In this document: piece after piece, positions 1 to 5,324 of the stretch
Numbering within the stretch: the stretch's first letter is position 1
Layout: every line of letters begins with the position of its first letter
Source of the DNA: Porticoccaceae bacterium
Lineage (GTDB): Bacteria > Pseudomonadota > Gammaproteobacteria > Pseudomonadales > Porticoccaceae
Assembly (NCBI GenBank): GCA_023229065.1
Contig: JALNZZ010000144.1
Location: 1 to 5,324, forward strand
Direction: 5' to 3'
DNA: 5,324 bases
The notes under the pieces: generated by a model
Databases searched by the model: none
Told to the model about the DNA's origin: nothing
What the model saw: only the letters and a program-made list of their open reading frames with translations
Translations under genes and position numbers: made by a program

Positions 1-2497
1 CCCCTTCCGCTACAACCGACAGATTGAGGTTGCGGGCCACAGCAAGAATCGTGTCCACCAGAGCAACATCATCCCGATCATCTGGCAGATCCTGCACAAA
101 GCTTTTATCAATTTTCAGCTCGCGGATAGGCAGCCGCTTGAGGTAGGACAGAGAAGAGTAGCCGGTACCAAAATCATCCACCGAGAAGTGCACTCCCAGT
201 GCAGCAACTTCATTCATCTTGTCGACTACCACATCCATATTGTCGATCATCAGCCCCTCGGTCACCTCCAGAGTCAGACAGTCCGGACTGGCCTTGCTGG
301 TGTCCAGCAGCTGTTTTAACCAGGAGACAAAGTCAGGCTTGCGAAACTGTCGCGGTGACAGGTTAGCGGCTATCCGCAGACGACGTCCCGCGGCGGCCTC
401 CTCTGCAATGAGTCGGCAGACCTCTGTGAGCATCCACTCACCCAATTCGACGATCAGGTCCGACTGCTCGGCAATGGGGATAAACAGTCCTGGCAGTACC
501 AGGCCCCGCTCGGGATGGTTCCAGCGCATCAGCGCTTCGGCAGCGACAGCATGCCCCTCCCTGCTCATCTGGGATTGCAGGTAAACAGCCAGCTGTCCTG
601 CCTGCAAAGCACTGCGCAGCGTGCCTTCCAGCACATAGCGATCTCTCGCCTGCTCACCCATTTGGGTATCAAAGAAGGCAGTCTGGTTTCCTCCCGCAGC
701 CTTGGCCCGATGCATGGCCGTATCAGCGCGATTGATGATATCCGCCGCGGCGTCACCCCGCTGTGGAAACAGGGTCGCCCCCAGAGAAACTGACAGCGTC
801 ACCTCTTCATCATCAACCTCTAACGCATCGCGAAAAGCCGCATGGATGCGGGCGGCAACCTCTTCGGCATACTGGTGGAGGCTCAGACTACGGTGGGCCG
901 GAAGACCGGGCAGTAACACTGCAAATTCATCGGCCGAAAAGCGGGCTACGACCTCTTCATCCCCCAGCAGAGATTGCAAGCGCTGCGCCGTCAGTTGCAA
1001 TAGGGCGTCGCCAAAAGCAAAGCCCCGAGCATCATTGATGGTCCTGAACTGATCCAGGTCGACAATGATCAGAGCGCCCTGTTGGGACCTGGTGAGCAGG
1101 ATAGCCAAGCGATCGGTGAAGCGTACTCGGTTGGGTAGACCGGTCAGGTCATCGTAGTGGGCCAGGTATTCGATGCGCGCTTGAGCCGCCTTCTGGTTGC
1201 TGATATCCCGCTTGAGGGTCAGAAAGTGCTGAACGCTGCCATCCGGCTGACGAATGGGACTGACAATAGCAGATTCAACATAAAGCTCGCCATTTTTGCG
1301 CCGGCTGCGAAACTCTCCCTGCCAGCTTTCTCCGCGCTCCAAAGCTGCCCACAGCTGGCGATACGTTTCTTGCGGGGTTTCCCCCGACTGCAAAAAGCTG
1401 GAGTGACGGCCAATAACCTCGTCGCGACTGTAACCAGAAGCAGTCAGAAAAGCCTGGTTGACGTACTCAATCTCGGAGTGCAGGTTGGTGATGGCGATAC
1501 TCTCCGTACTCTGCTCCACCGCCTGAGCCAGCTGGCGCAACTGCTGTTCGACCTGTTTGCGCTCGGAGATATCGTGGCCCACACCCAGCACACTGGCAAC
1601 CCGGCCACCGCAGTCGAAAATGGGCGTTTTAGTGGTTTCAAGCAGCTCGCGATGCCCATCGCTGGCGAAGGTGACCCACTCCTCCAGAGTCAGCGTTTGA
1701 CCACTGTCTATGACCCGGCGATCCGTTGCGACAAAATTCTCGGCCACCGATTCGTTCATCAGCTCACTGTCAGTCTTGCCAATCACGTTCTCCGCTGCGG
1801 TACCGTACAGTTCCCCCATGCGCGGGTTGGCAGCCAGATAGCGCCCCTCGGTATTTTTCATCCACACCAAATCAGGCAGTGACTCGAACAGGGCAAGCAA
1901 CAGGCGGCGTTCGTCATTAAGCCGTGACTGCAGCTGTTCGCGCTGCAAACGGTCGACAAATATAGCCCCGAGTACCGCAGTAGCCAGAGGGAAAATCAGC
2001 ATCACCGGCAGGCTAATCCTGGCCAGGATATCCCAGCGGCTCTCATCAGGTAGCGTAAGCAGCATGCCCAGCATGACGGCATGGACTAACAGTCCACCGG
2101 CGTAGAGCTCGAAAAAACGAATCTCTGCCAGCCGGTCGCGACGCAGGTAACGCCATCCCAGTCCCAAAACAGCGGAGCTGATGATAGAGAGAGACCCGGT
2201 GAGCACAGCACCGCCTTCAGCAGCACGAAAGACGATGGTAATCGCTGCCGCCAGCAAGGTCGGCACCAGGCCCAGAAACAGGCCACAGACGGTCATCAAT
2301 ACAGTGCGGGTGTCAAAGAAGACGCCCTTGCCAAAGGGCAGGGCCGAGAGAATGATGACGATTCCCACCAGACCGATCAGCAATCCAGCCAGCAGCTTGC
2401 CAGACAGGGTGTCTGCCGGATAGCGCCGCGCCAGCTGATCGTAAACCAGCGCCATCCCCAGCAAGAGAGCTGCATTTTGCAGCAGCGCGACAATCAT
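1..2497 (-). CDS. Membrane-bound c-di-GMP signalling protein: 5TMR-LYT, PAS, PAS, degenerate GGDEF, EAL (3' end missing)
   Basis: The frame is open for 832 codons from ATG 2497 to the left edge; an in-frame TAG three codons upstream fixes the start region. Residues 1-182 are hydrophobic, with five or six membrane segments and the 5TMR-LYT hallmarks LLQNAALLL, FDTRTV and GLFLGLVPTLLAA, as in LytS/BtsS-type sensors. PAS1 is at about 198-312 and PAS2 at about 320-437. The GGDEF domain (about 445-610) has YDDLTGLPNR, D480, N488 and D497, but its signature is SADEF (521-525), GHxxGD reads GFAFGD, and the RxxD inhibitory site is absent. The EAL domain starts at about 618 and carries E654 (EALMRW), N712, E744, D774-D775 (DDFGTGYSS), K795 and E831, spaced exactly as the catalytic residues of RocR. 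I infer a membrane-anchored c-di-GMP phosphodiesterase whose GGDEF part is weak or regulatory. About 60-80 residues, including the final EAL glutamate, lie beyond the edge. No good Shine-Dalgarno precedes the ATG. The gene follows the Sel1-SPOR gene after 50 bases with no terminator, so co-transcription is possible. Confidence 0.95.
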   Translation of the reverse strand, partial: MIVALLQNAALLLGMALVYDQLARRYPADTLSGKLLAGLLIGLVGIVIILSALPFGKGVFFDTRTVLMTVCGLFLGLVPTLLAAAITIVFRAAEGGAVLTGSLSIISSAVLGLGWRYLRRDRLAEIRFFELYAGGLLVHAVMLGMLLTLPDESRWDILARISLPVMLIFPLATAVLGAIFVDRLQREQLQSRLNDERRLLLALFESLPDLVWMKNTEGRYLAANPRMGELYGTAAENVIGKTDSELMNESVAENFVATDRRVIDSGQTLTLEEWVTFASDGHRELLETTKTPIFDCGGRVASVLGVGHDISERKQVEQQLRQLAQAVEQSTESIAITNLHSEIEYVNQAFLTASGYSRDEVIGRHSSFLQSGETPQETYRQLWAALERGESWQGEFRSRRKNGELYVESAIVSPIRQPDGSVQHFLTLKRDISNQKAAQARIEYLAHYDDLTGLPNRVRFTDRLAILLTRSQQGALIIVDLDQFRTINDARGFAFGDALLQLTAQRLQSLLGDEEVVARFSADEFAVLLPGLPAHRSLSLHQYAEEVAARIHAAFRDALEVDDEEVTLSVSLGATLFPQRGDAAADIINRADTAMHRAKAAGGNQTAFFDTQMGEQARDRYVLEGTLRSALQAGQLAVYLQSQMSREGHAVAAEALMRWNHPERGLVLPGLFIPIAEQSDLIVELGEWMLTEVCRLIAEEAAAGRRLRIAANLSPRQFRKPDFVSWLKQLLDTSKASPDCLTLEVTEGLMIDNMDVVVDKMNEVAALGVHFSVDDFGTGYSSLSYLKRLPIRELKIDKSFVQDLPDDRDDVALVDTILAVARNLNLSVVAEG

Positions 2498-2547
2498 GTG
2501 GAACTACAGGCAGTCAGCATCAAGAAAGCCTTTCGGGTGCCAGCATC

Positions 2548-3618
2548 TTAACCGTCGTAATCTACCAGGGATTGCAGATCGGCAAAGGGGCGGGGCCAGG
2601 GTTTGCTAGCGCGCAGGTCAGCAGCCAGAGATTCAATGTGTGAACTAGCCTGATGGCGCTCGGCAAAGCTGCCCATCAGCAGGTAATAAAATGTCTTGCC
2701 ATCACGGGTAACCGGTACCCTTACAGTAGCATTGCCCAGGTTGTGGCGAGACACCAACCGCTCAATTCCTTCCGCGTTACCGGAAACGGCCAGCTGTACT
2801 GTGTAATGGCTTGGGTCCTCTGTGCGCAACCACTGCTCAGCAGCACTGGCGGTTGAAGTCGGCCGTGTAGCAGGTGGCTGCAGCTCCGTACTATCTGGGC
2901 CAATGTCTGCAGCGGACTCCGTACTGGCCGTACTTTGTGGCGATACTGGTTCAACCTCCGTTACCGCCGCAGCTTCCTGCCGCGCCTCGACATTTACCTC
3001 CTCCAACCGCGGCACCTGGTTGCTGGCAATCAGCTCTTGCGCCTTGGCGTGTCCATTATTGGCCGCGCGATTGAAATACAACACGGCCTTGTCCCAATCT
3101 TTTTCAACACCGTGCCCCTGGTAATACTGAATAGCCAGATTGAACTGAGCGCTGGGAGAGCCATTATCGGCAGCCTGGCGCCACCAATACACCGCTCGCT
3201 CGTGACTCTGCTCAACGCCGCGCCCATTCATATAGGCATTGCCAAGATTAAATTGAGCGTTGAGATGGCCTTGATTGGCTGCCTTTTCAAACCACTGAGT
3301 AGCCTGAACATCATCTTTGCCTATAGGCTCAGGGCCCTGGTCATACAACACTCCCAGGAAAAACTGAGACCGTACCTCGCCTTGCTCCGCCAAACGCAGC
3401 CAAATCCGCTCAGCTTCGGCAAAATCATTTTGCTGATAGGCAGTCCGGCCTGCCTCATAGTCTTCCTCGGCAAAAACTACCGTCGGCATCTGGAAAAGAC
3501 ACAGTAACAGAGCAGAAAGTAGCAGTATCGGCCTTAGCAAGCGCCGCTTGTTTGGCAGTGTGGCGACAGAGGCTGAAGCGCCCCCTGCCGGGGGATGGCT
3601 TTGGAAGAGTTCACACAT
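2548..3618 (-). CDS. Exported Sel1-repeat protein with C-terminal SPOR domain
   Basis: This encodes 356 residues from ATG 3618 to TAA 2548-2550. An upstream in-frame TTG at 3645 would add 9 residues; I prefer the ATG because an AGGGA (3632-3636) precedes it, though 13 bases away, and because TTG starts are rare. After a polar stretch comes a signal sequence: basic KRR near residues 24-26, a leucine-rich core (about 31-45), and a likely cleavage after VVFA (residue 50). Residues 53-190 hold a degenerate TPR-like unit and three Sel1-like repeats, recognisable by AQFNLG, YMNGRGVEQ, AVYWWRQAADNG and YYQGHGVEKDWDKAVLYFNRAANNGH. A Ser/Thr/Ala/Pro/Glu-rich linker follows (about 191-269). The C-terminus (about 270-351) is a SPOR domain: HYTVQLAVSGN, FYYLLMGSFAERHQA and the closing KPWPRPFADLQ. 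SPOR domains bind glycan strands stripped of stem peptides, and Sel1 repeats mediate protein contacts, so I infer a periplasmic scaffold at peptidoglycan, perhaps at the septum. If the signal is not cleaved it would be a membrane-anchored DamX-like protein. The exact partner is unknown. Confidence 0.93.
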   Translation of the reverse strand: MCELFQSHPPAGGASASVATLPNKRRLLRPILLLSALLLCLFQMPTVVFAEEDYEAGRTAYQQNDFAEAERIWLRLAEQGEVRSQFFLGVLYDQGPEPIGKDDVQATQWFEKAANQGHLNAQFNLGNAYMNGRGVEQSHERAVYWWRQAADNGSPSAQFNLAIQYYQGHGVEKDWDKAVLYFNRAANNGHAKAQELIASNQVPRLEEVNVEARQEAAAVTEVEPVSPQSTASTESAADIGPDSTELQPPATRPTSTASAAEQWLRTEDPSHYTVQLAVSGNAEGIERLVSRHNLGNATVRVPVTRDGKTFYYLLMGSFAERHQASSHIESLAADLRASKPWPRPFADLQSLVDYDG

Positions 3619-3641
3619 GAATGAGTTATTATCCCTAATCA

Positions 3642-3670
3642 ACAAAATGTCCGCGAGCAGTTATTGTCAA
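3642..3670 (-). promoter_or_regulatory. Candidate sigma70-type promoter before the Sel1-SPOR gene
   Basis: A perfect -35 box TTGACA (3670-3665) is followed after 17 bases by TTTTGT (3647-3642), which matches only 3 of 6 positions of the -10 consensus. Transcription would begin near 3635, downstream of the TTG at 3645, and would therefore favour the ATG at 3618 as start. The weak -10 box and the very short leader make this tentative. Confidence 0.3.
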
Positions 3671-3707
3671 TTCCAATCGGTCTTACGGATCCGCTGGTAA
3701 CGTCAGA

Positions 3708-3716
3708 ATAATAGCA
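3708..3716 (-). promoter_or_regulatory. Candidate extended -10 promoter element
   Basis: TGCTATTAT on the minus strand is an extended -10 (TGn followed by a hexamer with 5 of 6 matches to TATAAT). No good -35 box lies 17 bases upstream, which extended -10 promoters can tolerate. It would give a leader of roughly 80 bases to ATG 3618, leaving the AGGGA site fully inside the mRNA. It competes with the TTGACA candidate 40 bases downstream; the sequence alone does not decide between them. Confidence 0.3.
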
Positions 3717-3744
3717 AATGCACTGCCAAGATACTCTATCCACT

Positions 3745-3788
3745 GGCACCTCGGGCACCTACACCTCAGGGCGCTGTTCGGAGCACCT
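3745..3788. repeat. Cluster of short AGGTG (CACCT) repeats in the slipin to Sel1-SPOR gap
   Basis: CACCT occurs four times on the plus strand (3747-3751, 3756-3760, 3762-3766, 3784-3788); the first two sit in a GGCACCT direct repeat with a 9-base period. They lie just after the slipin stop and upstream of both promoter candidates. They could be a binding site for a regulator or chance; no known operator is recognised. Confidence 0.3.
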
Positions 3789-3804
3789 CCCCAAAGCTCA
3801 GTAT

Positions 3805-4578
3805 TCAATCGCTGTTGTCGCTGTGATTGACCTTACTCATGATGGCCTGCATCAGATCCACTGGCACCGGAAAGACCAACGTCGAGCTTTTATCACCCGC
3901 CACTTGGGTGAGGGTTTGCAAATAGCGTAGCTGCATCGCCGCAGGCTCACGGGACAGCATGGCAGCGGCTTCCATCAAGGCCTGCGCGGCCTGTTTCTCA
4001 CCCTCGGCGTGGATCACCTTGGCCCGCCGTTCGCGCTCTGCCTCTGCCTGGCGTGCGATAGCCCGCACCATGGTTTCGTTGAGATCGATATGCTTGATTT
4101 CAACGTTGGAGACTTTGATACCCCAAGCATCCGTCTGGGAGTCCAGGATCTTCTGCACCGAGAGATTGAGACGCTCTCGCTCCGACAGCATTTCATCCAG
4201 CTCATGCTTGCCCAATACCGCCCTCAGGGTCGTCTGAGCGAGCTGGCTGGTGGCTTCGAAGTAATCCTCTACCTGGATCACCGCACGCTCTGCCTCCATG
4301 ACCCGAAAGTAGATAACTGCACTGACACGCACCGATACGTTATCCCGCGAAATCACATCCTGGGGAGCCACATCCATGGTCACAACCCGCAGGTCGATCC
4401 TGACCATCTGTTGCACCCCGGGAATCACAATGATCAAACCCGGCCCCTTCACTTTCCAGAAGCGGCCCAACATAAAGATCACGCCGCGCTCGTATTCCCG
4501 CAAAATTCGAATAGCACTGACGATAATCATAAATAACAGCACCGCCAGGACCGCAAGGCTCAAATTGGCATCAAACAT
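3805..4578 (-). CDS. Slipin (prokaryotic stomatin-like SPFH/band 7 protein)
   Basis: This is a complete 257-residue protein from ATG 4578 to TGA 3805-3807. It has one N-terminal membrane segment (about 6-23), then the SPFH/band 7 domain (about 24-180) with the slipin signatures EYERGVIFMLGRF, KGPGLIIVIPGVQ, RIDLRVVTMDVAPQDVISRDNV and ELDEMLSERERLN. A charged helical, coiled-coil region follows (about 165-205, with ARQAEAERERRAKVIHAEGE), then the conserved tail LRYLQTL and the hydrophobic STLVFPVPVDLMQAI. Slipins oligomerise on the cytoplasmic-membrane face and organise membrane domains. In the archaeal PH1510/PH1511 pair the NfeD-type protease cleaves the C-terminal hydrophobic region of its stomatin, and the same kind of segment is present here at about 232-245. 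The gene starts 6 bases after the nfeD stop and has a strong ribosome binding site, so the two are translated from one mRNA. Pairing with a long NfeD suggests the eoslipin class, not the longer paraslipin/QmcA class. No truncation is visible. Confidence 0.97.
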   Translation of the reverse strand: MFDANLSLAVLAVLLFMIIVSAIRILREYERGVIFMLGRFWKVKGPGLIIVIPGVQQMVRIDLRVVTMDVAPQDVISRDNVSVRVSAVIYFRVMEAERAVIQVEDYFEATSQLAQTTLRAVLGKHELDEMLSERERLNLSVQKILDSQTDAWGIKVSNVEIKHIDLNETMVRAIARQAEAERERRAKVIHAEGEKQAAQALMEAAAMLSREPAAMQLRYLQTLTQVAGDKSSTLVFPVPVDLMQAIMSKVNHSDNSD

Positions 4579-4584
4579 CGGTCG

Positions 4585-5324
4585 TCACTCCTCGGTTACA
4601 TGTCCGCCACTGTCGGCCTCAACTTCCACACGCAGTTGCAGGCCGTCCACTTCTGTCACCCGAATCTCATCGCCGGGCTGTAAGGCTTTGCCAGCCGATA
4701 CGCGCCACATCTCCCCACGTACTTCGGCATAGCTGACCCCGCCAATGACATGGGTAACCCTGCCAGGCGCGCCGATCATTTGCTCTCGACCGCTCACTAC
4801 CAGCCTCTGCCGCGAGCGTATTGCCAGCACGCCAATGGCGAACAGCAGCAGGGCGCTGGCGATGCCCAGGGCGACCAGAAAAGGCAGGGAGACCATCAGG
4901 CCGGGCACTTCACTATCCATCAAAAATAGCCCTCCTACCACAAAGGCAACGATACCGCCGATACCCAAAGCCCCAAAGCTGGGCAAAAAAGCCTCCGCCA
5001 CCATCAGTACAGTGCCCAGAGCAATCAATGCCACCCCTGCCCAGTTCACGGGCAGCAATTGAAAGCTATAGAGGGCCACCAACAGGCAGATCAGCCCGGC
5101 AACACCGGGCACCCCAAAGCCGGGACTGGTGAACTCAAAGAACAGGCCATAAATCCCGACCATCATCAGCACCAAGGCCACCTGGGGGTTGGAAATCAGA
5201 GCCAGCACCTGATGGCGCCAACTGGGCTCGATGCGTTCTACCGGGGCACCGGCGGTTGCCAGCGTCAGCTGACTGCCACTATCGAGAGCCACTTCCAGCC
5301 CATCCACTTGACCCAACAGCTCAG
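4585..5324 (-). CDS. nfeD: Long-form NfeD membrane-bound serine protease, C-terminal half (5' end missing)
   Basis: The frame is open from the right edge to TGA 4585-4587, giving 245 visible residues. The fragment starts in the linker typical of ClpP-class NfeD proteins (ELLGQVDGLEVAL, LTLATAGAPVERIEPSW). About five membrane segments follow: roughly 46-63 (with GIYGLFFEF), 72-88, 94-113, 119-135 and 143-168. TSPGFGVPGVAG and the second glycine-rich GALGIGGI stretch are family signatures. The last 70 residues (about 174-240) form the cytoplasmic OB-fold NfeD domain: IGAPGRVTHVIGG, VRGEMWRVSAGKALQPGDEIRVTEVDGLQLRVEVE. The serine-protease domain, about 200 residues in long NfeD proteins, should lie off the right edge, so its catalytic Ser/Lys cannot be checked here. 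The family role is intramembrane or membrane-proximal proteolysis with a slipin partner, and the slipin gene follows immediately. A leucine TTG at 5316 is internal, not a start. Confidence 0.95.
   Translation of the reverse strand, partial: ELLGQVDGLEVALDSGSQLTLATAGAPVERIEPSWRHQVLALISNPQVALVLMMVGIYGLFFEFTSPGFGVPGVAGLICLLVALYSFQLLPVNWAGVALIALGTVLMVAEAFLPSFGALGIGGIVAFVVGGLFLMDSEVPGLMVSLPFLVALGIASALLLFAIGVLAIRSRQRLVVSGREQMIGAPGRVTHVIGGVSYAEVRGEMWRVSAGKALQPGDEIRVTEVDGLQLRVEVEADSGGHVTEE
4588..4593 (-). promoter_or_regulatory. Ribosome binding site of the slipin gene
   Basis: GAGGAG on the minus strand ends 9 bases before ATG 4578, a near-ideal Shine-Dalgarno at good spacing. It overlaps the last codons of nfeD (the glutamates before its TGA), which supports translational coupling of the pair and fixes the slipin start. 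Confidence 0.8.

Noticed and set aside
1157..1882. Plus-strand open frame of 241 codons
   Set aside because: It lies wholly antisense to the PAS region of the c-di-GMP gene, whose protein has clear family motifs. The plus-strand translation shows no recognisable domain, so it is a shadow frame.
2524..2534. GAAAGCCTTTC near-palindrome between Sel1-SPOR and the c-di-GMP gene
   Set aside because: It cannot form a useful hairpin (a one-base loop) and lacks a T-run; the palindrome is too short to call an operator.
2935..3507. Plus-strand open frame of 190 codons
   Set aside because: It is antisense to the Sel1 repeats; its apparent regularity mirrors the repeats on the other strand.
3673..3697. 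Possible bulged hairpin around the CGGATCCG palindrome after the slipin gene
   Set aside because: The stem has a bulge and a wobble pair and no T-run follows; it is not convincing as a terminator for the nfeD-slipin unit.
3718..3930. Plus-strand open frame of 70 codons partly in the intergenic gap
   Set aside because: It has no ribosome binding site or recognisable motif, and more than half is antisense to the slipin 3' end.
4009..4536. Plus-strand open frame of 175 codons
   Set aside because: It is antisense to the well-conserved slipin gene; its histidine- and arginine-rich composition is typical of a shadow frame.
5094..5110. Perfect 6-base inverted repeat GCCCGG/CCGGGC
   Set aside because: It lies inside the nfeD coding region, encodes the conserved Gly-Val-Pro-Gly stretch, and has no following T-run, so it is not a terminator.
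4585..5316. Reading TTG 5316 as the start of a short 243-residue NfeD
   Set aside because: The frame stays open to the right edge, and the residues before it continue the linker typical of long NfeD proteins, so this is the 3' part of a longer gene.

Overview
The window reads as a piece of a gammaproteobacterial chromosome. The GC content is moderate to high, and the proteins have the look of marine or soil Gammaproteobacteria (Cellvibrionales- or Pseudomonas-like); that placement is an impression, not a computed result. All four genes lie on the minus strand, so the biological order runs from the right edge to the left. Both outer genes run off the window. No RNA gene, mobile element, CRISPR array or convincing rho-independent terminator was found, and there is no gene-free stretch longer than about 190 bases.

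Right part (5324 to 3805): the C-terminal half of a long-form NfeD membrane protease is followed after 6 bases by a stomatin-like slipin. The slipin ribosome binding site lies inside the 3' end of nfeD. This is the classic NfeD/slipin pair, a membrane protease with its SPFH-domain partner, and is almost certainly one transcription unit.

Middle (3804 to 2548): a roughly 186-base intergenic gap holds two weak promoter candidates and several AGGTG repeats. It leads into an exported protein with Sel1-like repeats followed by a C-terminal SPOR (peptidoglycan-binding) domain. The start is best placed at ATG 3618, not at an upstream TTG.

Left part (2497 to 1): after a 50-base gap begins a large cyclic-di-GMP signalling protein, 832 residues visible. 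Its order is a 5TMR-LYT membrane sensor, two PAS domains, a degenerate GGDEF domain (SADEF) and an EAL domain in which every visible catalytic residue is present at the expected spacing. The last part of the EAL domain lies beyond the left edge.

Taken together, the window joins membrane protein quality control (NfeD/slipin), a peptidoglycan-binding periplasmic scaffold (Sel1-SPOR) and an envelope-sensing c-di-GMP phosphodiesterase. The first two genes clearly work as a pair. A functional link to the other two rests only on order and orientation. Nothing here is plainly a new system; the most useful points are the degenerate cyclase with an intact phosphodiesterase, the LOV-like second PAS domain without the photoactive cysteine, and the gene neighbourhood itself.
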